A stretch of 64,000 nt of DNA from Chrysemys picta bellii (GCF_011386835.1 NC_088791.1:10292998-10356997), one strand, 5' to 3'; shown: positions 10,661 to 23,779, counted from the stretch's first letter. Notes: generated by a model from the letters alone, not told the origin. Numbers and translations are program-made.

Positions 10661-13124
10661 GCTATAGAGCATACTACAAGGATTTATAAATAGTGAAAAC
10701 TGAAACAACCATTGACAAAATGAGGAGTCTATTTCATGCTGTAGCATCCTTGGTTGTTTTATTCTCTGTTCACTGACCTGCTAACTGGCAAAATTCAGCC
10801 ATTTGCAGTGGGAGTCTGTGCCAACAGGCGAATTACGAGCTTTGAGTGTGTGCTTATTAGCTTAATATAAAGAGTTACACAAAATTATAGAATTAAACTC
10901 CACAAGTTAAATACATTAACAGGGATCCACTCTGTAACGCGTGCCTTGTATAAATGAGATTAGTTGTTTTGTTCCCTTGGAATCTGATCCAACTCCCATT
11001 GGAGACAGCGGAAAGACTCCCATTAATTACTAATCAGCGGTCGTGGGATCAGGCCCTTACATACTTCAGTCGTTCAGGGTGGGTCTGTTATGGTTTCTGT
11101 ACACACAGGGCAAGAGGTGCTTTTCCAGCCTAAGTGACATGTATTTCAGATTAAGGAAAACAACAAAGGAAGAACAAATGTAGTGTCCATGACAGTGTGC
11201 GTCTCACTTTCGTGAATCCCCCTGCCACTAGCAGGCAGACTTCTTACCTTTAACGGTACAGTACTGAGCAAACACCCATAGCTAATTACCTCAGAGTATC
11301 TTCGGGATCAGGGTTATTTAGCTAGTTCCTCCTGACCCTTCGTACAAAGTAAGTGTTGGAGGCAGATTCGAACCCGGGGCCAGGACTGAGTGCCCTGGCT
11401 TTGTACTGTACATCATCCAAAGAAATTGCCTTTTTAAATTTCAATTAGAAAGAACATTAGGTCAATCAGATAAAGCCACATTGTGAGAATTTCCTCTTTA
11501 TGGCGCTCGCCTCTCCAATTATCTATAATGAACTTCCTAACAGAGCCGCAAACCTTTTTATATGCAAACGAGTCCTTTATTGGGGTTGCCGCAACCACCG
11601 CTTGTTAATGAACTCGAAACAAGTGTTATCAGAAAGGTTACGGTGCTTGTGGGGAGCGGTTGGCGGTGGCGGCGGCAGGAGGGTGGGGACCGGGATAAAG
11701 GGAAACAAGAAAATTCAGTCTTGGGGCTTGGAGTGACTCCCAGGTAATATCTCCCCCCCCCCCCCCCTCAGCCTCCCACCTCGTTCTTAGGCCTTTATAT
11801 TTGATGTATGTCAAGAGAATGCCCCGCCCCAGTGGCAGATAGGGTTTGCTCACCATTCTGCCCCAAGGTTTTGCTGTGTAAATGTGTCCCCACTTGCGGC
11901 CCTGTACCTGGAGGCAGAAGCCGTCACTTGGGTGGGTTTCTGGGTGGTGCAGGAGTGGGGGGTGAGTTTGGGATGTGTTCTATGGGAAGCTTCGCCACAG
12001 GTGACCCTGGCTAGAGTGCCAAGCCCCTTCTGAGGCAGGGAGAAAACCAGGGCTTTCAGTCGCCTTTGGAAGCAGGCACTCTGTGCAATGAAAGCCAAGC
12101 AGCATGGCTAGCAATCAAACTGGAAGTGATGCAGCGCGTGCCCGGTGCCTGGCTCCCTTACAGAGTTTAAACTCGGACACAGTGTTCACTGATGCGATCG
12201 CTGAGTGGGCACCTGCTTTCGAGCAAACCTGGGGCCTGCTGAGGGAATTTGCATTGAGACCATGAGAACTGTGCAAGGCCGAATGATTCTCACCAGAAAC
12301 ATGGTGGCCTTCATGGATTCTGGTGGCATTTCCGTTTCAGATTTTGGATTTGTAACTGTAGTGAACCCCACGTGGATCCAAACGAACAGGTATCTTCATC
12401 CCCGAGTCTCTGCAAAATTGAGCCATGACTGGGGCCCATTCACTCTGGGAGCCTCCCCGTTTCCATTCCACCTGCCCCCACAGCCATCTGCCTTTCTGTT
12501 GATCTCTATAACATTGGGCTGGCCTCTGCCTCACTCCCACTGAGTAGCAGTTTAACCCTTGGGCCAGGCCTGAGGTGAGGTGCTACCTGCTTTGGAGGCT
12601 CCGGTGAGGGTGGCGTGGAGCCGTAATACTGAGAAAATCCTCCTCCAGTTGGCACAGGCAACAGTATAGCCCCTTAGTGCTGCCAGATTGGCCTTTGTTC
12701 AAGGCTGGGCCGGATGCATTCCTGTCAGGGATGGCTAGGGGAAGTTGTCCCAACCCTGCCATGGTGCTAAGTCCATTCAAGCCTGTATGAAACTCAGCCT
12801 TGGCAAAGCCTCGTTGAAGGCAGAGTGGCTGTTTCCGCATCGAGAATCCATTACTCTTAACAGTGCCATTGCTTTCCCTGAATGGATTCACCCCTGTATC
12901 CCCGGGGGCAACTCCGCAAAGGTGGAAGGGGGCTTGTCTGGGGGGAGAACAGGTTTTGCCAGAGGCAGGCAACATCTGAACCGGGCTGTGACTCAGTAGA
13001 AGCTCCTCTGAGGGAAGCCGCTCCCCTGGTGGTCACGTCCAGCCTCTCCTCAGCTGTGCTGGCTATCTGGGGAGTCCCTGGCAGACACGCATCACTTCAT
13101 CTCTTGGCAGCAGCTTTTCTGAGG

Positions 13125-13400
13125 CTCTTAGTAACATAGCGTAGATGTAGGTGCACACAGGTGGCAATGTCAGGACAGATCAATGGACTATCCAGTCCAG
13201 TGTCCCCACTCAGACAATGGCCAACTGCCGATGCTTCAGGGGCAGGGGTGAAAACCCCCCCACCTTAACGCATCTAACTTATCCCATGTGGTGGGTGTGG
13301 CTGGGATATCTTCTTGACCCCAGTAGAGAATCAGCTCATACTGCAGTGTGACCACTGATGTCCCTCGTCATTCTATTCCTAGCTGGTATAGGTGCCGACG
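13125..13400 (-). mobile_element. Antisense CR1 3' end
   Basis: The + strand shows the reverse complement of a CR1 tail: 'caatggactatccagtccagtgtcc' followed by 'cagacaatggccaactgccgatgc'. These match the usual 'agtggccaatgccaggtgcc' with many changes. Old and truncated. Confidence 0.65.
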
Positions 13401-14030
13401 TTACATGTCGAATCCATTTCTCCATCTTCCTTAGATATTTGCCTCTGTAAGATACTCCCGGCACCTCAGGAACAAGTTCCCAGACTCTCTCAAGCCATAA
13501 ATCCCACTGTCATGCCCTCCAGTTTCCTCCCCACTCCTACATCAGTCATTCTAAACCTCCCCCTCCCGCGCCCCTACATGCCACCTACACAATAGCCTAG
13601 GGACATACATGGTTCACCTGCATTTGCCTGTATAGATTATAAAGATTGTATTCTCGGGTGCTTTTTGTGTGAACAAGCAAGACAAAGTGAAACGGATTGC
13701 ACGGTGTGCTTGATGTAGCAGACTCTGCCTTATGGTGCTCTGACCCCGGCAGAGGGCAGGCGGTGTGAAGGATTGGGGGCAGTGCAGTGAGAGATCCCTG
13801 ATGATAATCTCTCAGGCCTTGTCTGCATACAGAAGTTGTTAACTAAAAGTGTGACGTTAAACAGCTGTAGGTAACTGGTCTAACTTTGTATGGGGACACT
13901 CCGCATGGGTGTTAAACCTGGCTCGCTTTGGTTTAGCTGGCGATGGCGAAGGTTTAAACTCAGGTAAAGTGCCCACCTGCAGAGTTGCGCTGGGTTAGCT
14001 AAATCAGTTTAATTGCACGCCGTTGATTCC

Positions 14031-14062
14031 GTGTGTGTGTTTGTGTGTGTGTGTGTGTGTGT
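14031..14062. repeat. (GT)n microsatellite
   Basis: About 15 GT units with one TTG interruption near the start. Confidence 0.95.
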
Positions 14063-14731
14063 TGAGCAGGTCTTATGCTCACAGAGCCCCTTTGATCCAA
14101 ACTGCCTTCCCAATGCCCCCAAAGAATCGACGAGGCTTATATTCCTTCCCCTTCTGAAAGGCAGGGTCAGCCCATCTGTTGGGGGCTGGTCTACAGAGCC
14201 TCCTAGATGGGCCTGAGCCATCAGATTCCCTTCCAGCGCTGATCATTCCCAACATTTCAGGATATTTGGATCCAGGGTTTTGATTCGTCCCTTATTCGTC
14301 CCTCCCCTTGTAGTAGGTGAAGCCTGAACCCCCGATCGCAACCCCTCCAAATTTAAGGCACTTACATTTTGTGGCGTGATCCCATGTCTAGCTGGAACCA
14401 GCTTTTCTACTGCGGGTTCGTTGGCTAGTGAGGGTGGTGGTGCTTTGTGCCTATACCCAGCCTTTCTCGTTCAGTGCCTTGGCAATGGAGCAATGCTGAG
14501 TCCAAGCGGAGAGGGACTCTTTATAGAAGTTTCCCACCAGCTGATTAAGGCACAGGCACTGAGGAGTTCTATAGGGAGTTTCTTCCAGGCCTCATAGGCC
14601 AAGTCTGCAGTGTGTGGGGGGGGGGGGGGAGTGAGGGGGTATTGGGAGGTATATGTAGAGCACAGCAGGACTCAGGGTGGGGCATGGAACTCCTACTAAC
14701 TGGCTTGGCATGTTTTCTTCTCTCCCCCCAG

Positions 14732-14932
14732 GACTGTCCTCAGTTGCTCCAGGCAGACAAGATCCTGGTGCCGGTGGAAGTGATCAAGCCAATCACCCTG
14801 AAAGCCAAGAACCTGCCACAGCCGCAGTCGGGGCAGCGGGGCTATGAGTGTATCCTGACTATCCAGGGCAACGAGCAGCGGGTCCCCGCCCTGAGGTTTA
14901 ACAGCTCCAGCGTGCAGTGCCAGAACACCTCG
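14732..14932 (+). CDS. PLXNA4: PLXNA4 internal exon 1 of 9 in window (region before PSI3)
   Basis: This 201-bp exon encodes 67 residues beginning [11 protein letters not shown] and ending [10 protein letters not shown]. It is phase 0 at both ends, with acceptor tctcccccccag-type and donor cg|gtgagg. The motif [14 protein letters not shown] is diagnostic of A-type plexins. The [20 protein letters not shown] stretch fits plexin-A4 as I remember it better than A1-A3. Plexin-A4 is a single-pass semaphorin co-receptor in axon guidance, acting with neuropilins. This part lies in the membrane-proximal ectodomain, N-terminal to the third PSI module (IPT2 in structural numbering). Two N-glycosylation sequons (NSS, NTS) are visible. 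No earlier plexin exon was recognised upstream. Paralogue choice is from memory of the family, not a search. Confidence 0.9.
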
Positions 14933-15354
14933 GTGAGGGAGTCCCGCGGGCGGGCCCTTTGCGGGGTGTGAGGGGGGGCGGTGAGGGGAAGGAGCCCCGC
15001 AGTATTGGCCTGGTGGGAACCCTGAAGGAAGGTGACAAATTCCTAGTTTCCATCCCTGTTTACTGCAGGGAACAAGCTGCCCTCAGATCAGCCCCACACG
15101 TACCACTGCAGGTGGGCCCCTCACCGACACCACAGCGCGCTCCTCACCCACATTCGCAGGAGTGGGAGCCACGCTTCACAGCTCCCGTGGCCTGGCTGGA
15201 GATCGCGGGGAAGTGCTGGCTAATGCCTGGGAGGAAGCTGCTCAGGCTGTCCTCGCACAACTGCTATTGCACTTTGATCCGGGCTGAAGCCCCCCCTGCC
15301 AGTCCAGCTCTGAGCTTCCCGCATAGCCCTGCCGATGCACCTCAGTCCAGTCAT

Positions 15355-15625
15355 TAGGAACTTAGCCTAAGACTTAAGAGACCCAGGTTCGGTTCTCTGT
15401 TCTGGCCCAAGGCAAGTCACTTAGGCCCAGATTCCCAATAGTAGTTAGGCTCCTATCTCCCATTGATTTCAATGGCCCCTGACTCCCTTTGTGAAGCCCA
15501 CCCTCTCTGCTTCAGTTCTCCCTCTGTAACGGGGGGCTACTAGCACCTCCCTGCTCCCCTGCGGGGTGTGAGGCGGAATCCATTAAAGGTGGTGAGGTGC
15601 TTGGAGATCTAGCAATGAAAAGTGC
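15355..15625 (+). repeat. MIR/CORE-SINE-like copy with short insertion
   Basis: Reads 'agacttaagagacccaggtt', 'ccaaggcaagtcacttaggc', then after an interposed stretch 'tgcttcagttctccctctgt' and 'ggtgaggtgcttggagatct'. The extra ~60 bp between the two halves suggests a further small insertion. Confidence 0.65.
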
Positions 15626-15949
15626 TACATCAAAGCTAGGTTTTATGACTAGATCCGCTGCTTTTAGAGTCCTGGGGCATCACGCACAGCTAATTCCAGT
15701 GTGTCAGTCCCGTCCTTCTACTCCCCTTGGCATTACAGTGCTGGGTGCTGCACGCGACTCTGCCAATGCACTTCAATCCCGATTTGCGGCGCCCCTTGTT
15801 GTAGCAATGCTGGGCTGATGTCCACTGCTCTGTCGGGTCTCTTCAGCTCTCATGCAGCCGCCCCTGTGGTTCCAGTCCTAACCTACCACGTCTCTCAGCC
15901 CCGCCCATTTCACCACAATGCCAAGTTATTACCCTAGTATTATAATCCA

Positions 15950-16195
15950 GAGCACTTCTGCAGTATCTTCTATCCAATGATCTCAAAGAGCTGTATAGAC
16001 ATGAGTTAATTGAGCCTCACAACCCCCTATCAGAGAGGGATCATCATCTCCAGTTTACAAATGGGGAAACTGAGGCACAGACTGTTGACGGGCCTTGCCC
16101 AAGGTCACCCAGCAGGTGAACGGCCGTGCCAAGACTTGAACTCAGTCCTAACCCCTAGTCCCCTCCTCCACTAGTCATGAGTATCCTGACATGCT
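15950..16195 (-). repeat. Antisense MIR-like SINE
   Basis: The + strand reads 'tttacaaatggggaaactga', 'ggcacagactgttgacgggc' and 'cttgcccaaggtcacccagc', ending in 'cctagtcccctcctccacta'. This is a MIR-type element in reverse. Confidence 0.8.
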
Positions 16196-16394
16196 CAGTT
16201 TGTCCTGAAGGAGAAGCCAAATAGATGAAACATTTGTTCAGAAGGGCCATCACTTGGAAGCCAAAGCAGCAGCTGTAAAGGAAGAATATTTCACACCGTA
16301 ACGGGAAGAATCAAGATTAACACAGTCAGTACCGCCGTGATGGGGCCAAATGAGAACCCAGATAGACGGGCAGACAAAGAACAGGGCGCGTTAA

Positions 16395-16640
16395 TGGGCC
16401 CAGAGCGAGAAGTGGTGTGGAATGGTTAGAATCACAACCTCACCCTGCCAGTGATTACTGTGTGACTTTGGGCAAGTCATTTTCCTCTGTGCGCTAAATT
16501 TCCTCCCTGTGTGACCCAGGATTACTAACTCTGCCCTGCCGCACAGGGTGGATGTGAGGAGCGTGGGAGGAAGAGCCAAATGTGGTTTCTTACTGAAGCT
16601 GGTTTTCCAGCAGTGTGTCAGAGTGTGGAAGGGTTTTTCA
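16395..16640 (+). repeat. MIR-like SINE
   Basis: Contains 'agtggtgtggaatggttaga', 'actgtgtgactttgggcaag', 'tcattttcctctgtgcgcta' and a later 'cacagggtggatgtgaggag'. Diverged but in consistent order. Confidence 0.65.
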
Positions 16641-17880
16641 AGGCAGAGGTTGCCCAGGCAGGGTGATTTCATGTATAGATTTTGCTGTATTATTATTATT
16701 ATTGTTGTTGTTTGATGATTTATTACTCAAAGGCCTAATTACAGGCATCAGCCACTTCACCCCAGCTCCAGCGCTCAAACTCAGGCAGTATTCTGTGGCA
16801 TTAAACAGCATGTTGAAGGTTATAGGCCGTTAACCGCATTTTATGATCAGTTACAATTGAGCATTTCCCCATCAAAGCCCCTGTTTGTCCCCCTGCTTCC
16901 ATTACTGGGGAGCGCTTGAGTTCAGGACTTTGCAGAAATTTGTGGTTTGAAAAATGAAGAGCCCATTAAACACCTTCCATTTCCTTTCATGTGAGTGAGA
17001 GCCGGAAGTTAAGAGGAATATTATAGGGATCTGCTAAGGTCTTTATAGCTGGCCATAAAGCTGTAGTGGGGAGACAAAGCAGCCAGCTAGTCTACGCCGC
17101 GAATTCCCAGGGACACTATTAGATGGTTCAGTATCAGTCTGGATATAGATACAGTGAATCCGGTGCTGGATTGGCAGCCCCGGAGATGAAGGTCAGGATT
17201 TTCAAATGTGCCCAGTGACTTAGAATATCTCCATTTTAGGGGGGCCCAGTTTGAGATACCTTACATGGGCATGGGGAGCAGCAGGGCAAGCTTCCCCCAT
17301 ATGCCCCTCTGTGTGTCTATAGCGACCCCTCTCCGGGTGAAAATGACATTCCATCCGCATGGCCCTTTCAGGCCTTGGCTTCCTTGCTGGGACTGTCACG
17401 AGGGCCCCCCGGGCGTCCCTTGTGCTGATGGGGTTCATTACTTCGCCGTCAGTCCCTGGGAACTGAGCTCTTCAGGGCAGGGAGTGGATCTGCCTGTGCC
17501 GGTACTGCCAGATTCTCCATTCCAGCCGAGCTGATCTCAACACAGGAGCAAAGGAGGTGGGTTTAGTCCACCCTTATGCCTCCCAGATTCTGTTGCCTTC
17601 TGGGAACCAGTATGGTCCCAGGCATAAACTAGAGCAGCCCCAGGGATTGAGCTAACCTGCACCCTGCTACAACCGTCCCTCTACAGGCTCTGGCAGCAGT
17701 CCAGAACCGCTAGGGTGCGGCATGCTTTAGCCAAACCCCTTATTTCTCCCAGTAAGCCCTGTCCTTACCCAGCCCCACTAGCTCTTCAACACAGAAAAAG
17801 AAATGCTAGGCCCAATTTCTGATCTCAGTTATGCTGGTAAATTGGGAGTAACTCTCTTGAAGTCATGGGAGCTGCTTAGG

Positions 17881-18050
17881 ATTTACACTGGAGTAGCTGA
17901 GATCAGAATCGAGCCCTTACTCTACTGGCCTTGTGGAGTTACTCTGGATTTACACTGGGGCAGCTGAGATCAGAATCGAGCCCTTACTCTACTGGCCTTG
18001 TGGAGTTACTCTGGATTTACACTGGGGCAGCTGAGATCAGAATCAGGCCC
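17881..18050. repeat. 67-bp tandem repeat, about 2.4 copies
   Basis: gatcagaatc recurs at 17901, 17968 and 18035, exactly 67 bp apart. The second and third units share ggatttacactggggcagct. The unit derives from the fold-back repeat family also seen at 40131 and 63844. Confidence 0.88.
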
Positions 18051-18861
18051 TCTCGTTTTAAATAGTTACAACTTCAATTAAGCAATGTCCTGAGGCCACT
18101 GGGAGGGGATCAGCCTCTCTGAGTGGCTGTCAGTGATGTTGTACGCACCTCCGGCACTGGAAGGCTGAGTCCAGCTCTGCCTTGTTTTCTGGCCTTCGTG
18201 GCAATATTTCATTTAATAACTGCAATAAGTCACGCCAGGCAGTGCATTTCGGAGCAATTATTGCTCTTGTCAGGTGGTTTGAGCCTCTCCGCCTGGGCCT
18301 CGCGCTCCATCACAGCACCCAAGGCATGCAATTATCACCCAGACAGACCCTGCCTGCCGTTACATATTGCACGTCTTATTCCGTGTGCTGCAGCCAGGCT
18401 GGCCCAAGAGTGAGGGGATGAAAGCAAGGAGTGTTGGGGAAAAAAAACCGATCAGGAAGAACGGCCGTAATGGTGAGATCTGTTAGCGCGCAGAACAGTC
18501 TCCCCTGTGGGAAGCAGTGGGAGCCGCGCCGCTTGCAGTCATTTGAAGCTAGACTGGCCAAAGCTCTCAGCAAGCATCATGCTCAGGCAGCTGGCAGGCG
18601 GGTGAGAGATGGACTGGGGGACCAGGAAGGTCTTTGCCATCACTAACTCCTGTGATCTAGGTACACACGCCCACTCGGTTTGATCTGCCGCCCCTGGCTG
18701 GCCCCAGCACTCACCAGCTGCATGGACTGATCCTTGGCAGTTCATTCCCTGCCAGTGCTGCATGCTCTGTGTAGCTCCACACCGAGTGAGGATGAGCTGC
18801 CCTCATGGGAACTTATTGCACTTGAGTCTAATGAGCTCAGGAGTGGTTGACTGGGTGGCAC

Positions 18862-18882
18862 AGAGAGAGAGAGAGAGAGAGA
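18862..18882. repeat. (GA)n microsatellite
   Basis: About ten uninterrupted GA units. Confidence 0.95.
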
Positions 18883-18954
18883 CATTAGAACTGCTCTCTT
18901 ATGTGTAAATCAAAGATGGGCAGGGGGTTGGGCACTCAGACATATCTTAATTCA

Positions 18955-19225
18955 GAATTAATAATTATTTGTGTATATTAAAGTAGCACCTAGAAGGCCC
19001 AGCGAAGATCAGGACCCCCCCTGTGCTAGATGCTGGGATCTACATAGACCAGACAGACCAAGGTGGGAGAACAGAAGGGTTACTATCCCTGATTTATGGG
19101 TGGGGAACTGAGGCAGAGACAGGCTAAATGACTTGCTCAAGGTCACACAGGTAGTCTGTGGCAGAGCCAGACACAGGTTTCTGGAATCTCAGCCCAGAGC
19201 CTTCACCACAAGGACACCCTCCCTC
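18955..19225 (-). repeat. Antisense CORE-SINE-like copy
   Basis: The + strand starts 'agtagcacctagaaggccca', passes 'gtgctagatgctgggatcta' and 'gggaactgaggcagagacag', then 'gcaagtcac'-type reverse motifs and 'ccttcaccacaaggacaccc'. It is the long tailed form also seen at 29795 and 45215. Confidence 0.8.
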
Positions 19226-19734
19226 TTTCTTACCACACTCAGGGGATACAAAAGCAAGTACTAAAATCACAGTACAGTGCAGCCTTCCTGGGGATGTTTC
19301 CTGCTCCCTGTGGAGGCCAAGCCTCGGATGGAGAGGTGATGAAACACTTTGGCCTCATGGCATTGCCCTGGGTGTGCTGGTCTGAGGCTGGCCACAAATG
19401 GGATTTGTCCTGTGATCTTGACCTTTGATCTTTCTCCATGCAAGCCGGGTGTTTGGTTCCCTAACCGCTCGTGCCTGGCTCTGTGGAAATATGCAGTCTC
19501 ATAGGTCTGCTAGACTGATGTTGGCTTTTTAATTAAGGATACTTGTGGTAATAAAATCCACACAGAATCTGTCGAGGTTTCATAGCTCCAGGCTCAGTCT
19601 AGGTTTACACAGAAATGTGTAAAGCAGTCACGGAAACCAGATGTTAAATCAAGACGGGTGACATATGGACCCTGTTAAAGATCCATTTGTGCCCCGTTCC
19701 GCCCCCCCGTATACACACCTCCCCACGCTGCATC

Positions 19735-20440
19735 TCATGAAAATGTCATAATGCCACTATATAAATCCATGATATGCCCACACCTTGAATACTGCATGGA
19801 GTTCTGCTCACCTCATCTCAAAAAAAGATGTATTAGAACAGGAAAAGACAAAGAAGGGCAACAAAAATAATTAAGGGTCTGGAACAGCTTCCCTCTGAGG
19901 AGAGAGTAAAAAGACTGGGACTGTTTGGCTTAAAAAAGAGAGGATGAAGGCGGGATAGGATAGAGGTCCTTAAAATCATGACTGGTGTGGAGAAAGTGAA
20001 CAAGGAAGTGTTATTTACCCCTTCACATAACACCAGAACCAGGAGTCACTCAATGAAATGAATAGGCAGCAGGTTTAAAAGAAACAAAAGGAAGTATCGG
20101 TACTTCTTCACTCAACACCCAATCAACCTGCATTGCCGGGGATGTTGTGAAGGCTAAAAGTATAATTGGGTTAAGAAAAGAATGAGAGAAGTTCATGGAG
20201 GACAGGTCCATCAATGGCTATTAGATGAGATGGTCAGGGATGCAACCCCATGCTCTGAGTGTCCCTAAACCTCTGACTGCCAGAGGCTGGGACTGGATGG
20301 CGGGGCTGGATCACTCGATACATTGCTCTGTTCTGTTCATTCTCTCTGGGGCACCTGGCATTGGCCACTGTCGGAAGACCGGATACGGGGCTAGATGGAC
20401 CATTGGTCTGACCCACTATGGCCGTTCTTATCTTCTGCAT
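19735..20440 (+). mobile_element. CR1 LINE 3' end
   Basis: Begins near 'atgccactatataaatccatg'. It contains the 'cttgaatactgcatggagttctg' and 'ggaagtgttatttaccccttc' phrases and ends with 'ccactgtcggaagaccggat' and 'ctgacccactatggccgttc'. It aligns by eye to the later half of the copy at 9325-10660. Multiple indels. Confidence 0.88.
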
Positions 20441-20539
20441 TTGGTGAACGACGTAACTTTAGTTTGTGGCACACTCTTTCCTAGCTGCAAATGCTGGAGC
20501 TTTTTTTCCGATTGCATTTCAGCGACAGAGGCAGTGGGG

Positions 20540-20730
20540 GCTAGTGAATGGTGTCTGGGGATAGTAGGCAGGAACACCAATTTCTCATCCCATCTCTGCC
20601 ACAGCTTATGTGTGTAACCTTGGGCAAGTCTCTTCACTTTGGTTTCCCCATCTAGAAAACGAGAGGGGCTTTGTGGATTAAACAGTTAACGTTTGTAAAG
20701 TTCTGCTATGTAGCGATAGACTTGATTTTA
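20540..20730 (+). repeat. MIR-like SINE
   Basis: Contains 'tgtgtgtaaccttgggcaag', 'ctcttcactttggtttcccc' and 'gtttgtaaagttctgctatg'. The head is decayed. Confidence 0.7.
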
Positions 20731-20979
20731 CTGTTCTACTCCCAGCCTCTCTCTAGACACAGCAATAATCGGAGAGTTTAACCATCCCTGCATCAAACAG
20801 CCATTCTGCGTAGAGTGCCTTGTGGCTTAAGGATTTAAGCTATGTAGAGGGACTGTGGCCAGAAGCTGTTCGGTATATATCACACATATAACACATATAC
20901 ACAGATAGAGAACATATATGTAAATAGCAGATAAAGAGCCAATAAATGGTACTCAAGCATATATAAATATGGAGATATA

Positions 20980-21158
20980 CCTATCTCATAGAACTGGAAG
21001 GGACCCTGAAAGGTCATTGAGTCCAGCCCCCTGCCTGCACTAACAGGACAAAGTACTGATTTTTGCCCCAGATCCCCCTAAGTGGCCCTCTCAAGGATTG
21101 AACTCACAACCCTAGGTTTAGCAGGCCAATCCTCAAACCACTGAGCTATCCCTCCCTA
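20980..21158 (-). mobile_element. Antisense Cry-type SINE
   Basis: The + strand runs from 'ctatctcatagaactggaag' through 'aaagtactgatttttgcccc' to 'ccactgagctatccctccct', the exact reverse order of the SINE at 33691-33870. It is flanked by AT-rich sequence at both ends (tatatac/ctatata). Confidence 0.87.
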
Positions 21159-23434
21159 TATATAGTTTCTGGACTTTGTAGGACTGATCAAACTTCTTAT
21201 GCTCTGCAAATAGCTTCCTCTGGCAGCCCTTCATCAGCTCGTGAGCATTGAGCTACATTTGTGAAAGGGCGGCCTCTCTTTTGCAGGTGCAATTTGAGCC
21301 TCTACAATTTGTGCTTGTTGTTCTGCACTCACATTCGACCCGTGGCTGTGGCTCCGGTTGTTAGAGGCGGAAGGGCTGAGATTTGCATCCACGGTTAATT
21401 TTTGCCAGCCCACCTTTCCCGATATCGATTTTACAGGGGCAAATTGTTCCTGGCAAGTGGAAGGTTAACAGACGCAGGGGGCTGTGAGCAAACTCCAGAG
21501 CCTGCCACTGAGAATGCGCTGAATATACCAATCCAGTGTCTGGGGTGTCCTAGCTGGAACTGCACCATCAGTCTCATGCAAAATAGGGCTCAGGTGGGAC
21601 ATAAGTGGTGCCCGGGCCTAATGCTGAACCTCTGTGTGCAAAGAAAGAGGTGGTCTCTGGGATAGCCAGAGCCAAACCATTGTCAAAGAGAGGCAGCACT
21701 TGGAATTAACGGGAGGGCAGTGCAGCCTCTGGTGCGTGGTTGTAACATGTTCCCTGAGTGCAGCAGAGCCAAGTGGCACTGTGCACCTGCTGCACTCTCC
21801 AAGTGCCCATGAAGCGGGCATGGCTGTTATAGTGTCTGGAGGGGAGAGAGGCCTGGGAAATGGCTGGGAACTCTGAATGTGCTAACTCTGATTCTGTTAG
21901 GCACTTACCTGCAGCTAATACGACCCCTTTGTATCGGCCCACCAGATTGCTTCCAACAAACTTCTGGGCCTACAAGGGGCCTTCTTCAGGCATTCTCTAT
22001 TTAGCAGAGGACAGTCCCTTTGGGGTCAGTTCTGCTCCATGTGCACAGCAGCAGGCGTGAATGTCAATGGGAGTCACCGGTGCATAGCCAGGGAAGGATA
22101 GACCCTGTGTAATACCCTGGGGAAAGGTGCACTAAGCAGTATACAGACACAAACCCTGATGCTCTGAGTTTTCCAGACCACAGGGACCTTGCCTCTCCAC
22201 CACAGATCCCAGAGACTGAGAGGTCCTTCTCTCTACCTGCCAACATACTCAATGCATGTTCTTAGGGCCAATGGACAGACTCCCAGTGACTCCAGTGAGC
22301 TTTGGACTGGGACCTCAGTGAGCTTGTGACTCCAAGTCAAACCAGGAAATCAGGACCAAGAGTGTTGTGGTTTTTGTTTTGCTCTGTGAATTGCTTTGTC
22401 CCAAAAGGTATCTACCCCCTTGAGAGCAGACTTCAAACCCAGGACAGTGACAGTAAGATGAGCAACCTTGGGCTCAGATCCTCCACGGGTGCAGACTGGC
22501 AGAGTCGGAGTGTTGCCAAGAGAGATCTGTGAATCCTATTGTTTATTCCCTCTGAGCAGACTCCAGTTGCAGATCAACTCTGCTGAGTTAACAAGTTAAA
22601 AATGTCATCCCCACCGCAACTTCCAGTGCCACAAACAGCCCAAGATCTAAAAAGCCAGCTGGGTTCTTGCTGCTAGCACTGACATCCTCAGCGGATGGAA
22701 GGCTCCAGGTGAGGCAGGATGGGATCAGCTGGTTGTTCCCTACTGGGCTGGCTCTGCAGTGCTAACTCCCAGAACGCACAGGGAGATGATCTGTTGAGGC
22801 AGAAGGTGCATGTGACTATACCTGTGTTTAAAAGTGCCCCCCGGTGCTATACGGCCCAGGAACGCTTCTGATCATTCATAGTGACTGGCCCTGACCGAGG
22901 TGTGCGTTTCACACTGGGGATGCGGCAGCTGACGAAGCTCCAGCAGGCATCTCATTGGCGTGAGGGAGCAGCAGAGGACCGTTCTGCCTCCCTAGAACCA
23001 TCCTGCGCAATGAACAATACGCTTTCAGCCATCGCGGCTCGAGGAATAAGCCTCCCCTCCCTCCGACTGGCTTTCATTCGTCTGGTGCGAGGCCTTTTCT
23101 GTCATCAGGCAATTGTCTGCAAAGGCAGCCTCAGACAGAGCAGCAGGCTCTGGGTGTAGTCAGAACAAATTGACACATTTCACTGTCTCGTAAAGATGAA
23201 GGCTTCTTTTGGAAGCTGGCTGGGCATCTCCCCGTGCAGCGATGTGGGCAGAAAGCATTGATTCAAGCAGGGGAGGGGGGTATGCAGACTAAAGACCTGC
23301 CATGAGAAGGAGCCAGTTCACCTGGGGAGATGATACATTCATTGGCGTTCCCTGTGATCTTTTCTGATAGGAATCCCATCGTGCCATCTCCCGCAGCTTT
23401 CTTGGCTTTAACTCATTCCTACAATGGTGCAAAA

Positions 23435-23605
23435 AGGCAGGGAAGTATTTTTATCACCATCTCACAGGTGGGGAAATTTGAGGCCCAGAGAACCAAAGTG
23501 ACTTGCCCAAGATCCCACAAGTCAGCAGCAGAACCAGGATGTGAAGAACCCAGGTTTCTCAGCTCTCACCTGTGTGCTTTAACCACTCGGCTGTTTTAGC
23601 ACTTA
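23435..23605 (-). repeat. Antisense MIR-like SINE
   Basis: The + strand reads 'ttatcaccatctcacaggtg', 'gaggcccagagaaccaaagt', 'gacttgcccaagatcccaca' and 'gctttaaccactcggctgtt', the complete reverse order of a MIR head and core. Confidence 0.8.
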
Positions 23606-23779
23606 GGAGCTTCCTCTGCCATTTAATCCATGGGTTCAGTTACTGATGATGGGGACTTTGACAGGTTTGGGAAAGTGCTCCAGAGTTCAGACCCTTATCA
23701 AGATCTCCTGGGTCCCTCAAAGTGGGCTGACGGAGAGAAGCACGGTGTGTGCTGCTGTGCAGCTTCTCTTTGCCTGGCC

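Larger units (their letters stand above)
1..14731 (+). other. 3' part of a long plexin intron
   Basis: There is no recognisable plexin exon before the acceptor at 14731. The interval holds MIR-like SINE copies, a nested insertion stack, CR1 fragments (2965-3675, 9325-10660, antisense 13125-13400), an LTR-element fragment (3670-4310), a GC-rich repeat (5750-6060) and a histone H4 pseudocopy. Stretches 4500-5740, 6070-6800, 7120-7900, 10660-13120 and 13400-14700 show no gene that I can support. Confidence 0.7.

Noticed and set aside
12205..12543. A 112-codon + frame considered as an upstream plexin exon
   Set aside because: No plexin motif, and no acceptor and donor pair giving a matching peptide.
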